DNA of 64,000 nt from Alphaproteobacteria bacterium (GCA_018823835.1 JAHJHT010000007.1:97593-161592); one strand, 5' to 3'; shown: positions 44,718 through 57,221, counted from the stretch's first letter. The notes: a model not told the origin generated them from the letters alone. Made by a program: numbers and translations.

Positions 44718-44792
44718 TGGTGGGTGTGGTAGGGATTGAACCTACGACCCCTTCGATGTCACCGAAGTGCTCTCCCGCTGAGCTACACACCC
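44718..44792 (-). tRNA. tRNA-Val (anticodon GAC)
   Basis: Read leftward, a full cloverleaf: acceptor GGGTGTG/CACACCC, D arm beginning TAGCTC, anticodon stem CTTCG/CGAAG with loop GTGACAT (anticodon GAC, codons GTC and GTT), and T arm GTAGG-TTCAATC-CCTAC. Discriminator A and an encoded CCA complete the 75-base gene. Confidence 0.97.
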
Positions 44793-44898
44793 ATCCGAAG
44801 CCGCGCATACACCACTTTTGCGCTGGCGCGTCAATAGCCAGCGGACGCCTCCGGCCGGTCTTTTCGCCGACCTCGCCGGATGCGCCCGAAAGTGTGGC

Positions 44899-45261
44899 TC
44901 AGGCAGCCTGAAGCATCTTTTCGACCTGGCTCACCAGGTCGCGCAGATGAAAGGGTTTTGACAGGATCTTGGCGTCCTTGGGGGCGCCCGAATCCGGGTT
45001 CAGCGCGACCGCGGCGAAGCCGGTGATGAACATCACCTTGAGGTCGGGATCGATCTCGGTGGCGCGGCGCGCCAGCTCGATGCCGTCCATCTCCGGCATC
45101 ACGATGTCGGTCAGGAGCAGCGAGAAGGGCTCCTCGCGCAGGCGCTCGTAGGCGCTTGCCCCATTGTCGAAATCGCTGACGTCGTAGCCGGCGCGTTCGA
45201 GCGCCTTGACCAGGAACCGGCGCATGTCGTCGTCGTCTTCTGCCAGGAGTATGCGTGCCAT
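44899..45261 (-). CDS. cpdR: Cell cycle response regulator CpdR
   Basis: A 120-residue single-domain receiver. LLAEDDDDMRRFL holds the acidic pocket, LLLTDIVMPEMDGIE the phospho-acceptor Asp52, and LSKPFHLRDL the conserved Lys. It matches CpdR of Caulobacter and Sinorhizobium over its length, including GFAAVALNPDS. CpdR is phosphorylated through the CckA-ChpT relay; when unphosphorylated it sends CtrA and other proteins to the ClpXP protease at the cell pole. A CtrA half-site lies 49 bases upstream. Confidence 0.96.
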   Translation of the reverse strand: MARILLAEDDDDMRRFLVKALERAGYDVSDFDNGASAYERLREEPFSLLLTDIVMPEMDGIELARRATEIDPDLKVMFITGFAAVALNPDSGAPKDAKILSKPFHLRDLVSQVEKMLQAA

Positions 45262-45309
45262 CTGACCCCGTCCGAATCGCTTTTGCGGGACTGTACACCG
45301 ACAGGCCCG

Positions 45310-45317
45310 TTAACCAT
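45310..45317 (-). promoter_or_regulatory. Possible CtrA half-site upstream of cpdR
   Basis: TTAACCAT matches the CtrA half-site and lies 49 bases before the cpdR start, reading away from it. A complete TTAA-N7-TTAA site is not present. cpdR transcription is CtrA-controlled in Caulobacter, so the position is sensible, but an 8-base match alone is modest evidence. Confidence 0.45.
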
Positions 45318-45423
45318 CCTGTATATGAAGTGCGGCGGGTAAACATCAAGTGAATGTTGCGTTTGGGGCTCCTGCGGCATCGAAGCCGGTACTTTGCGAC
45401 AGGCTGGACAGGTCGTCCGACAG

Positions 45424-46362
45424 ATGTCAGTTTCGCCGCATGAGAGTGGTCCTTCGGGTGAGGCGCGGTTGACAAGGGCGGCCGACGATTTTGACGATGT
45501 GCCGGCCTTCGAGGTCCGCACCGGCGCCGAACAGCGCGTGCCCTTCGTCTTCAACTCGCCGCACAGCGGCAACCGCTATCCGGAACGGTTCCTGGAAATG
45601 ACGCGGCTGGACCGTCTGGCGATTCGCCGCTCGGAAGACTGCTATGTCGACGAACTGTTCGGCGCGGCTTCGGCGCTCGGGGCGCCGATGCTGGTGGCAA
45701 ACTTCCCGCGCGCCTATCTCGACGTCAACCGCGAACCGTGGGAACTCGACCCGCGCATGTTCGCCGAACCGGTTCCCTCCTTCGCCAACATCCGCTCGGC
45801 GCGCGTCGCCGGCGGGCTCGGCACCATCCCCAAGCTGGTCGGCGAGGGGCTCGACATCTATCCCGGGCGCCTGCCGCTTGCCGAGGCCATCGGCCGCATC
45901 GAAAGCGTCTACAAGCCCTATCACGACACGCTGAAGCGCCTGCTCACCCGCACGCACGCGGCCTTCGGCTATGCCGTGCTGGTCGACTGCCACTCGATGC
46001 CCGCCAGCATCCGTATCGGCGAATCAGGGGTGCGGCCGGATTTCATCGTCGGCGACCGCTTCGGCGCCTCGGCAGCGAGCGGCCTGACCGAGCACGCCAT
46101 CGGTCTGCTGATGTCGATGGGCTACACGGTGGCGCACAACAAGCCCTATGCAGGAGGCTTCATCACCGAGCATTACGGCCGTCCGGCGCGCGGGCTGCAC
46201 GCCATCCAGGTCGAAATCAACCGCGGCCTTTACATGAACGAACGCACGCTTGCCCGCACGTCGGGCTTCGACGCGCTGGCCGACGACCTGGCGCGTTTTT
46301 CTGCCGAGCTGATGGGGATGCCCGGCGATCATTTCAGGGATATGCCGCTGGCCGCCGAGTAG
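45424..46362 (+). CDS. N-formylglutamate amidohydrolase (copy 2)
   Basis: A 312-residue member of the HutG2-type amidohydrolase family. FVFNSPHSGNRYPERF, RSEDCYVDELFG, FPRAYLDVNREPWELDP, LVDCHSMPAS and IQVEINRGLYMNE are all canonical and carry the zinc ligands. It should deformylate N-formyl-L-glutamate, the last step of one histidine-degradation route, although no hut genes lie beside it. It diverges from cpdR across 162 bases. The ATG at 45424 gives the normal length; an upstream TTG (45394) is less likely. It is better conserved as a true family member than the copy at 32280. Confidence 0.92.
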   Translation: MSVSPHESGPSGEARLTRAADDFDDVPAFEVRTGAEQRVPFVFNSPHSGNRYPERFLEMTRLDRLAIRRSEDCYVDELFGAASALGAPMLVANFPRAYLDVNREPWELDPRMFAEPVPSFANIRSARVAGGLGTIPKLVGEGLDIYPGRLPLAEAIGRIESVYKPYHDTLKRLLTRTHAAFGYAVLVDCHSMPASIRIGESGVRPDFIVGDRFGASAASGLTEHAIGLLMSMGYTVAHNKPYAGGFITEHYGRPARGLHAIQVEINRGLYMNERTLARTSGFDALADDLARFSAELMGMPGDHFRDMPLAAE

Positions 46363-46390
46363 CCTTGCGGAGAATCGGGCGACGGCAGAT

Positions 46391-46473
46391 AAAAAAAGAC
46401 CGCATCGGTCTACGATGCGGTCGAAGTCTAGGGAGGAAACGCCCAAGGAGGGCATGAACAGGAAAACCTGTTC
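46391..46473 (-). ncRNA. mmgR: Small RNA of the mmgR (suhB, alpha-r8) type
   Basis: Read leftward, a compact RNA of about 83 bases opposite no gene. It starts with a perfect 7-base hairpin (GAACAGG-TTTT-CCTGTTC), then GCCC/GGGC, then an exposed TTTCCTCCCTAGACTTC that carries an anti-Shine-Dalgarno CCTCC, and ends in a terminator GACCGCATCG-TAGAC-CGATGCGGTC with seven T. The position, leftward just upstream of a suhB/hisN-type gene, and the CCTCCC region fit the family listed in Rfam as suhB and studied in Sinorhizobium as MmgR, an Hfq-dependent RNA that limits polyhydroxybutyrate storage. The family match is from memory of its features, not from a search. Confidence 0.8.
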
Positions 46474-46480
46474 GACTCAA

Positions 46481-46508
46481 AATTTATTGTGCAACGCACA
46501 AATGTCAA
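46481..46508 (-). promoter_or_regulatory. Promoter of the small RNA, with a palindrome in its spacer
   Basis: On the minus strand TTGACA (46508-46503) and TAAATT (46486-46481) are 16 bases apart. The spacer is almost filled by TTGTGC-GTT-GCACAA (46501-46487), a perfect 6+3+6 palindrome placed to act as an operator. Expected start of the RNA is near 46473. Confidence 0.7.
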
Positions 46509-46598
46509 CTGTTTCTGGCTTGTTAAAGCTCATTGGCATGTGCAAAAGGCTGCGAACGCACAAAAATGTTGCGTTTGGGCAACAGTTGGAGACGGGTT

Positions 46599-47396
46599 TT
46601 GCTTATTTCGGTCGAGTTTTTGCGGCGTATCGCGCGTGCCGCCGCAGAAGAGACGTTGCCGCGATTCCGTCAGTTTGGCGACGTGACGAACAAGCTGAGC
46701 GGCGGATTCGATCCGGTGACCGAGGCCGATCAGCAGGCCGAGCAAGCCATCCGCGCCTTGATCCGGGCCGAATATCCCGGCCATGGCATCCTCGGCGAAG
46801 AGTTCGGCCTGGAAAATCCCGGCAGCGATCATGTCTGGGTCATCGACCCGATCGACGGCACGCGTTCCTTCATCTCCGGCATCCCGCTTTGGGGCACGCT
46901 GGTCGGGCTGACACACAATGCCGATGCGATTGCCGGCATGATGGCGCAGCCCTTCACCGGCGAGCTGTTCCACGCCATCGACGGCAAGGCCGTCTATGAG
47001 GGGCCGGGCGGCACGCGGCCGCTTTCCACCCGCAAGGTCGTGTCGCTTGCGGATGCCACGCTTTGCACCACGACGCCGGCGCTGTTCATGGACGCAAGGC
47101 GCTCCGCCTATGACCGGCTGGAAAAGGCCGTGCGCCTGCCGCGCTACGGCACCGACTGCTACGCCTATGCCATGCTTGCCGCCGGCCATGTCGACCTCGT
47201 CGTCGAGGTCGGCCTGCAGAATTACGACATCGTCGCGCTGGTGCCGATCGTCGAGGCGGCGGGCGGCATGATCACGGACTGGCATGGCGGGCCGGCCGAG
47301 GCGGGCGGAGAGATCGTCGCGGCGGCAACGCCGGAACTGCACGCCGCGGCCATGCACATCCTGCACGAGGAAGCGCCATCGGCGGTCGCCGGCTGA
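46599..47396 (+). CDS. hisN: Histidinol-phosphatase / inositol monophosphatase family protein
   Basis: A 265-residue magnesium-dependent phosphatase. FDPVTEADQQAEQAI, GEEFG, WVIDPIDGTRSFISGIP (the metal motif DPIDGT) and QNYDIVALVPIVEAAGG are the family landmarks. The FISGIPLWGTLVGL variant is that of HisN-type histidinol-phosphatases, which complete histidine synthesis in many actinobacteria and rhizobia; inositol phosphatase remains possible. The start is most likely TTG at 46599, with GGAG upstream; an ATG at 46566 is an alternative. It is read away from the small RNA, with the two promoters close together. Confidence 0.86.
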   Translation: MLISVEFLRRIARAAAEETLPRFRQFGDVTNKLSGGFDPVTEADQQAEQAIRALIRAEYPGHGILGEEFGLENPGSDHVWVIDPIDGTRSFISGIPLWGTLVGLTHNADAIAGMMAQPFTGELFHAIDGKAVYEGPGGTRPLSTRKVVSLADATLCTTTPALFMDARRSAYDRLEKAVRLPRYGTDCYAYAMLAAGHVDLVVEVGLQNYDIVALVPIVEAAGGMITDWHGGPAEAGGEIVAAATPELHAAAMHILHEEAPSAVAG

Positions 47397-47417
47397 GCGC
47401 CATCCGGCACGCCAACC

Positions 47418-48374
47418 TCAGACCAGATTGTCGGTGCCCGGAACGAAGGCGTCGAAGGCGGCAAGCAGCTGCTCGCGGAAGATGTCGGCTTCCTGCAGCA
47501 ATTCATGGCGCGCGCCGATGATGTTGAGGATCGAGCCGCCGCGCAGCTTGCGCGCATAGTCGCCGATCGCCGCATTCGAAACGATGTCGTCGGCGCCGGC
47601 GGCGACGAACATCACCGGGATCTGGATGCGGGAGACAAATTCCGGGTCGGTAACGGCGATTGCCGCCTCGGCCGCCGCGCGGATCCAGCGAATGGTCGGA
47701 CCGCCGAGCGCAAGCTCGGGATGCTGTTCGTAGATTTCCGAGTTGCGCTGGTAGCGGGTGATATCCGTGGTCAGCCGGTTGGTGGCGAAGGGCGGCGTGC
47801 GGCGCGGCCGCGGGCCCCAGGCGCCGTACATCTTGCCGAGGCCGAGATAGCAGAGCAGCCGGGTGATGCGGCCGACGGTGCGGATCGAGAAAGGCACGCC
47901 CTTGTAGGCGAGGAAGGGCGCCACCAGCACCATGCGCTGCACGCGGTTGATCAGAGAGGGTGTGGCAAGCAGCGCGACCAGCGCACCGGTCGAATGGGCG
48001 AGGACGTAGTAGGGACCGCGGCAGTCAGGCAGAACCACTTCCTCGAAGAACTGGTCGAGATCGCGCACATAGTCACGGAAACTATGGACATGGCCGCGCT
48101 GCCTGTCGCGCAGCAGCCGGTCGGAACCACCTTGGCCACGCCAGTCCATGATGGCGGTCGAAAAGCCGCGTTCCGACAGGTTCCTGGCGGTCTCGAAATA
48201 CTTCTCGATACATTCGTTGCGACCGGTTAGCAGGATCACCGTGCCCTTCAGCGGGCGACCGGTGGCCGCGAACAGGCCGTAGCGCAGCTTGACGCCGTCG
48301 CGGGCGGTGAAATGGCCGCCGCGTGCCTTTTCCGGTACGAGATTGCCGGGGGATTGGTGGAACAGATCGGACAT
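47418..48374 (-). CDS. Alpha/beta-hydrolase, lysophospholipase (PldB)-like
   Basis: A 318-residue serine hydrolase. VILLTGRNECIEKYFETAR provides the oxyanion region, YYVLAHSTGALVALLAT the nucleophile elbow AHSTG (Ser168 or nearby), and VAAGADDIV with ARHELLQEAD the Asp and His of the triad. The order and the NECIEKY motif are those of PldB-like lysophospholipases and monoglyceride lipases. There is no signal peptide, so it acts in the cytoplasm or on the inner membrane face. It is convergent with hisN, 21 bases apart. Confidence 0.87.
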   Translation of the reverse strand: MSDLFHQSPGNLVPEKARGGHFTARDGVKLRYGLFAATGRPLKGTVILLTGRNECIEKYFETARNLSERGFSTAIMDWRGQGGSDRLLRDRQRGHVHSFRDYVRDLDQFFEEVVLPDCRGPYYVLAHSTGALVALLATPSLINRVQRMVLVAPFLAYKGVPFSIRTVGRITRLLCYLGLGKMYGAWGPRPRRTPPFATNRLTTDITRYQRNSEIYEQHPELALGGPTIRWIRAAAEAAIAVTDPEFVSRIQIPVMFVAAGADDIVSNAAIGDYARKLRGGSILNIIGARHELLQEADIFREQLLAAFDAFVPGTDNLV

Positions 48375-48696
48375 GAAGCGCTGTTGACGGGGTTTTGCGT
48401 GCCTCAGCGGAACGCCTGACCGGTGATAGAAAGCGCGGCCGGCAAAAGCAAGGAATTCCCGGATACGCCGGTGCCTGAAAAGGGGAAGGCCGGAAGCCGC
48501 CCATGGCGGTCTTCCGGCCTCTGTCGATCCGGGAGGAAGGGACGTTACACCCGGCTCGGCCTCGTCGGCGGTGCCTGTCGGGCACCCGCCTTGTTCGTGA
48601 TCTTGACGAGACTCTAGCCGGCCGCGTCTGAATGGCGTCCGAAGGGGCGGTTCACCTCGGGTTCATCGAGAAGACCGCGATTTTGCCGTCAAATCT
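48375..48696. other. Gene-free region with several strong hairpins
   Basis: About 320 bases with no supportable coding frame. It holds a large hairpin at 48487-48520 (AGGCCGGAAG with CTTCCGGCCT, inner CCGCC with GGCGG) and a second at 48568-48591 (GGCGGTGCC with GGCACCCGCC). Read leftward, an unpaired CTTCCTCCC lies between the two. This is the pattern of a small RNA, but no convincing promoter is visible; the hairpins could also be the leader of the PldB-like gene. Confidence 0.45.
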
Positions 48697-48725
48697 CTTG
48701 AAATGCCGAAATTGGGCACCCAAAT
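48697..48725 (+). promoter_or_regulatory. Sigma-32 (RpoH) heat-shock promoter for hsp20
   Basis: CTTGAAA at 48697-48703, a 15-base spacer and CCCAAAT at 48719-48725 closely match the sigma-32 consensus CTTGAAA-N11-15-CCCATNT. The transcript would begin near 48732 and carry a leader of about 100 bases, long enough for the thermometer described next. Confidence 0.85.
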
Positions 48726-48731
48726 CTTGGG

Positions 48732-48834
48732 AGCGGTCGCCACTCGTGGGGCCGCTGGTCCAGACGGAACGCCAAACCGGGTTCTGCCATCGGATCAAAC
48801 ACGCAAAACAGTTGCTCAACAGGAGAACAAACCC
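48732..48834 (+). promoter_or_regulatory. ROSE-type RNA thermometer in the hsp20 leader
   Basis: The final hairpin pairs GTT (48811-48813), a bulged G at 48814 and CTC (48815-48817) with GAG-AAC (48823-48828), so the ribosome binding site AGGAG is closed at low temperature. The TTGCT bulge opposite the binding site is the signature of ROSE elements. An upstream hairpin (AGCGG...CCGCT) at about 48731-48755 is the usual supporting stem. Confidence 0.82.
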
Positions 48835-49293
48835 ATGCGTCACGTTGACTTTTCGCCCCTCTACCGTTCGACCGTCGGCTTCGACCGGCTTTTCACCATG
48901 CTGGACTCTCTCGGCCAGCCCGAGAATGCGCAGACCTACCCGCCCTACAACATCGAGCGCACCGGCGAGGACGCCTACCGCATCTCGATGGCGGTAGCGG
49001 GCTTCTCCGACAGCGACATCGCCATCGAGGCTCACCGCAACGTGCTGAGCGTCAAGGGCGAGCGCAAGGATGAGACCAATGGCGAGGGCACCGAAGTGCT
49101 TTACCGCGGCATCGCCGCGCGTACCTTCGAGCGCCGCTTCCAGCTTGCCGACCATGTCGAGGTCGTGGGCGCCGAGCTGAAGAACGGTCTGCTGCACATC
49201 GATCTGAAGCGCTCGGTTCCCGAGGAACTGAAGCCGCGCAAGATCGAAATCGGCAAGTCGACCAAGCAGATCGAGGCCAAGGCCGCGGCTTAA
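48835..49293 (+). CDS. Small heat-shock protein Hsp20, IbpA-like
   Basis: A 152-residue member of the alpha-crystallin family. The N-terminus MRHVDFSPLYRSTVGFDRLF is that of rhizobial class A proteins, followed by the crystallin domain (YPPYNIERTGEDAYRISMAV, ELKNGLLHIDLKRSVPEEL) and a C-terminal RKIEI anchor that binds neighbouring subunits. It holds unfolding proteins for DnaK and ClpB. Control is both transcriptional, by a sigma-32 promoter, and translational, by a ROSE thermometer. A strong terminator follows. Confidence 0.95.
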   Translation: MRHVDFSPLYRSTVGFDRLFTMLDSLGQPENAQTYPPYNIERTGEDAYRISMAVAGFSDSDIAIEAHRNVLSVKGERKDETNGEGTEVLYRGIAARTFERRFQLADHVEVVGAELKNGLLHIDLKRSVPEELKPRKIEIGKSTKQIEAKAAA

Positions 49294-49315
49294 GCTTCTC
49301 TGTTCAGGTCAAACC

Positions 49316-49343
49316 AGGGCGGCGCTTCTAGCGCCGCCCTTTT
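49316..49343 (+). terminator. Intrinsic terminator after hsp20
   Basis: AGGGCGGCGC and GCGCCGCCCT form a perfect 10-base-pair stem around TTCTA, followed by TTTT. It lies 23 bases after the hsp20 stop and 5 bases before the end of the convergent aldolase gene. Confidence 0.93.
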
Positions 49344-49347
49344 CGTT

Positions 49348-50397
49348 TCAGGGAGCGAGGCTGGCGAAGGCATCGACCTCGTCGGCCGTCGTCGCAAAGC
49401 TGGTGACGAAGCGGCAAAGCTGCTCGCCCTCGCCGATGCCACCGTCGAAACCATGCGGTGTCGGCCAGTCGTAGAAGCGCGCCCCGGCCTCCTGCAGTGC
49501 CTTCATCCTTGCCGCCGGCATGATGGCGAAAACCTCGTTGGCCTGGGGCTCCCAGGCGAGCCGCAGGGTACGGGAGGCGCGCATCGCAGCGGCCAGCCGC
49601 GCAGCCATGGCATTGGCATGGGCCGCCGTCTCCAGCCACAGCCCGTCCTCGAAATAGGCGTCGAACTGCGCCGCGATGAAGCGCGACTTGGAAAACAGCT
49701 GCGCGGCGCGCTTGCGGATGAAGCCGAAGTCATTGGCCCGTTCGAGATCGAACAGGATCACTGCCTCGGCGCACCAGCAGCCATTCTTGGTGCCGCCGAA
49801 GGAGACAATGTCGACGCCGCGCTTCCAGGTCATTTCGGCGGGCGTCGTGCCGAGCGCCACCAGCGCGTTGGCGAAGCGTGCGCCGTCCATGTGCAGCGGC
49901 AGGGAATGCTTCTTGGCGATCGCCGAAATGGTCGCGATGTCGTCGAGCCCGTAGAGCGTGCCGATCTCGGTCGCCTGGGTGATCGAGACGGCGGCCGGCC
50001 TGCCGGTGTGGACGAATTCCGGCACGTAGCGGCCGATGGCGCGTTCGAGCCTGGCCGGCTCCATGCGGCCGAGCGCGCCGTCGACGCCATGAAGCCTCGA
50101 GCCGCCCATGAAATACTCCGGCGCGCCGCATTCGTCCTCCATGGCGTGCGACTCGCGGTGGCAGAAGGAAAGTCCGCCCGGCTTGTCATAGGAGACCAGC
50201 GACAGCGCGTTGGCGGCAGTGCCGGTGCCGACGAAAAACACCGCCACCTCGCGCTCGAAGATCTCGGAAAACTTGCGCGTAACGGCCTGGTCGAGATCGC
50301 CGTTGCCATAGGCCGGCTCGAAGCCCGAGGCGTGGGTGCTCAGCGCGGCGGCGATTTTCGGGTGGGCGCCGGCCCAGTTGTCGGAGGAAAAGATCAC
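49348..50397 (-). CDS. ltaE: Low-specificity L-threonine aldolase / beta-eliminating lyase family
   Basis: A 349-residue PLP enzyme of fold type I. MIFSSDNWAGAHPKIAAAL, AVFFVGTGTAANALSL (phosphate-binding), CHRESHAMEDECGAPEYF, LHMDGARFANALVALG with the PLP Asp, and IVSFGGTKNGCW with the PLP Lys are all in place. It should split L-threonine or allo-threonine to glycine and acetaldehyde, although some relatives act on other beta-hydroxy amino acids. The start at 50397 is the first Met of a normal-length protein. Divergent from gltB across 372 bases. Confidence 0.9.
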   Translation of the reverse strand: MIFSSDNWAGAHPKIAAALSTHASGFEPAYGNGDLDQAVTRKFSEIFEREVAVFFVGTGTAANALSLVSYDKPGGLSFCHRESHAMEDECGAPEYFMGGSRLHGVDGALGRMEPARLERAIGRYVPEFVHTGRPAAVSITQATEIGTLYGLDDIATISAIAKKHSLPLHMDGARFANALVALGTTPAEMTWKRGVDIVSFGGTKNGCWCAEAVILFDLERANDFGFIRKRAAQLFSKSRFIAAQFDAYFEDGLWLETAAHANAMAARLAAAMRASRTLRLAWEPQANEVFAIMPAARMKALQEAGARFYDWPTPHGFDGGIGEGEQLCRFVTSFATTADEVDAFASLAP

Positions 50398-50769
50398 GGT
50401 CGCTTGTCCTGAAGATTGCGTGGAGGAGGGCGCGACCTTGGCCGGTTTTCGGTAGCCTTATCAAGGTCGCCAGAAAACAAATCGTCATCCCGCGCTCGAC
50501 AGCCCCAGCAGCGACCGCGATAGATAGTTGCCCGGCGGGCGCGCCCGGCGAAATTTTGCTGCTTGCCGGCTTCCGGTTTATCGTGAATCGGTCTTGTGCC
50601 GGCCGGAGTTTTCTGCAATAAGAATTTTAGGACAGTAATACTGTCTTATTTATCTGGCGATGCACGGTGGAATGTGGCGTATAGTTCAGCGCGCCCCTCC
50701 GCCGCTTCTGTGCGAAAAGTATCGGCGGAGAGCATGCGCCCGCGAGGGCACGGAACGAAGGATTTTGCG
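50398..50769. other. Intergenic region between ltaE and gltB with a perfect palindrome
   Basis: 372 bases with no supportable gene. At 50631-50645 there is GACAGTA-A-TACTGTC, a perfect 15-base palindrome inside an AT-rich stretch (AATTTTAG before, TTATTTAT after) about 125 bases before gltB. It looks like an operator for the gltB promoter. The rest is GC-rich and unremarkable. Confidence 0.6.
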
Positions 50770-55476
<4,707 letters not shown>

Positions 55477-55599
55477 GCCGCCGCTTCCCTTCCCGTTGCG
55501 GTTCCATCGCTTGGATGGAGGACCGTTTCATGCTGAAAGTGCTGCACTGACATGGTTCCGGCAAGCAGGCGCGGGAACCGAACTGACGAGAGTGAACGT

Positions 55600-57054
55600 A
55601 TGGGCAAGGTTACAGGATTTCTCGAAATCGACCGGCAGGTGCACAAGTACCAGCCGGCTTCCGACCGCATCCGGCATTTCCGCGAATTCACGCTGCCGAT
55701 GTCGGACAAGGAGGTCGAGAAACAGGCCGCGCGCTGCATGGATTGCGGCGTGCCCTTTTGCCATGGTCCGACCGGCTGCCCGATCCACAACCAGATCCCG
55801 GACTGGAACGACCTCGTCTACAATGGCGACTGGGACAACGCGATCCGCAACCTGCACTCGACCAACAATTTTCCGGAATGGACCGGCCGCATCTGCCCGG
55901 CGCCCTGCGAGGAGGCCTGCGTCCTCAACATCGAGGACATCCCTGTCGCCATCAAGACGATCGAGCAGGCGATTGCAGACAAGGCGCACGAGACCGGCTA
56001 CATCCGGCCCTATCCGCCCGAGCAGAAGACCGGCAAGCGCGTTGCCATCATCGGCTCCGGCCCGGCCGGCATGGCGGCCGCCCAGCAGCTCGGCCGTGCC
56101 GGCCACGATGTGCATGTCTACGAGCGCGAATCCCGGCCCGGCGGACTGATGCGTTTCGGCATCCCCGACTTCAAGATCGAGAAGCATCATGTCGACCGCC
56201 GCGTCGAGCAGATGAAGGGCGAGGGCGTCACCTTCCATTGCGGCGTCAATGTCGGCGTCGACAAGCAGGTCGACGAGCTGCTGGCCGAGCACGATGCGGT
56301 GCTCTATTGCGGCGGCTCCGAAACGCCGCGGCCGGCCGGCATTCCGGGCGACGACCTTGAGGGCGTTCACGACGCGATGCCCTACCTCGTGCAGCAGAAC
56401 AAGCGGGTTGGCGGCGAGGGAATCGAGTCCGTTGCCTGGCCGTCCGATCCGATCCTCGCCGGCGGCAAGCACGTCGTCGTCGTCGGCGGCGGCGACACCG
56501 CGTCCGACTGCGTTGGCACGGCGTTCCGACAGGGTGCGGTGCGCGTCACCCAGCTCGATATCCGGCCGCAGCCGCCCGAGAAGGAAGACAAGCTGTCGGT
56601 CTGGCCCTACTGGGCGACCAAGATGCGCACTTCTTCCTCGCAGGCCGAGGGCGCCGAGCGCGAATTCCAGGTGGCAACGCTCGAATTCATCGGCGAGGAA
56701 GGCCAGCTGACCGGCGTGAAGTGCTGCGAGGTCGACGAAAAGCGCAAGCCGATCGCCGGCACCGAATTCGTCATCCGCGCCGATCTCGCCTTCATCGCCA
56801 TCGGCTTTGCCGGGCCGATCGCCGGCGGCGTCGTCGACTCGCTCGCGGACCGGTTGAAGACGACCACCGATGCGCGCCGGTCCACCAACGTGGTGGCCGA
56901 CGACCGCGACTACCGCACCAGCATCGACAGGCTGTTTGCCGCTGGCGACGTGCGCCGCGGCCAGTCGCTGGTGGTCTGGGCGATCCGCGAGGGGCGCCAG
57001 GCCGCGCGCGCCATCGACATGGCGCTGATGGGCGAGAGTGTGCTGCCGGGCTGA
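55600..57054 (+). CDS. gltD: Glutamate synthase small subunit
   Basis: A 484-residue flavoprotein that passes electrons from NADPH to GltB. Two 4Fe-4S clusters are bound by Cys46, 49, 54, 60 ([15 protein letters not shown]) and Cys99, 103, 107 (CPAPCEEAC). [18 protein letters not shown] (about 147) is the FAD site and [17 protein letters not shown] (about 290) the NADPH site. The start at 55600 gives [10 protein letters not shown], standard for GltD; an in-frame start 16 codons earlier adds a non-family stretch. No gene follows for 167 bases. Confidence 0.97.
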   Translation: MGKVTGFLEIDRQVHKYQPASDRIRHFREFTLPMSDKEVEKQAARCMDCGVPFCHGPTGCPIHNQIPDWNDLVYNGDWDNAIRNLHSTNNFPEWTGRICPAPCEEACVLNIEDIPVAIKTIEQAIADKAHETGYIRPYPPEQKTGKRVAIIGSGPAGMAAAQQLGRAGHDVHVYERESRPGGLMRFGIPDFKIEKHHVDRRVEQMKGEGVTFHCGVNVGVDKQVDELLAEHDAVLYCGGSETPRPAGIPGDDLEGVHDAMPYLVQQNKRVGGEGIESVAWPSDPILAGGKHVVVVGGGDTASDCVGTAFRQGAVRVTQLDIRPQPPEKEDKLSVWPYWATKMRTSSSQAEGAEREFQVATLEFIGEEGQLTGVKCCEVDEKRKPIAGTEFVIRADLAFIAIGFAGPIAGGVVDSLADRLKTTTDARRSTNVVADDRDYRTSIDRLFAAGDVRRGQSLVVWAIREGRQAARAIDMALMGESVLPG

Positions 57055-57221
57055 CCCCCGGCAGAGACGACTGGCCGACAATTGCCAGCCCTTGCACAGG
57101 GTGAGGCATCTGCGCGCAGGCAGGCGCATGCGAAACAATTCACAAAATTTGGCCATACTGTGGGCGAAATGCAGGTAAGAAGTGACGCGACCGCTCGCGC
57201 GGTGCCTTGAGGAACGAGACC

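Noticed and set aside
44540..44720. attachment site of an integrated element at tRNA-Val
   Set aside because: I find no direct repeat of the tRNA 3' end, no integrase and no mobile gene nearby.
46454..46999. Plus-strand frame beginning MNRKTCSTQN behind a strong AAGGAGG
   Set aside because: The AAGGAGG is simply the complement of the CCTCC of the leftward small RNA, and the frame then runs out of phase through hisN into Arg-rich sequence.
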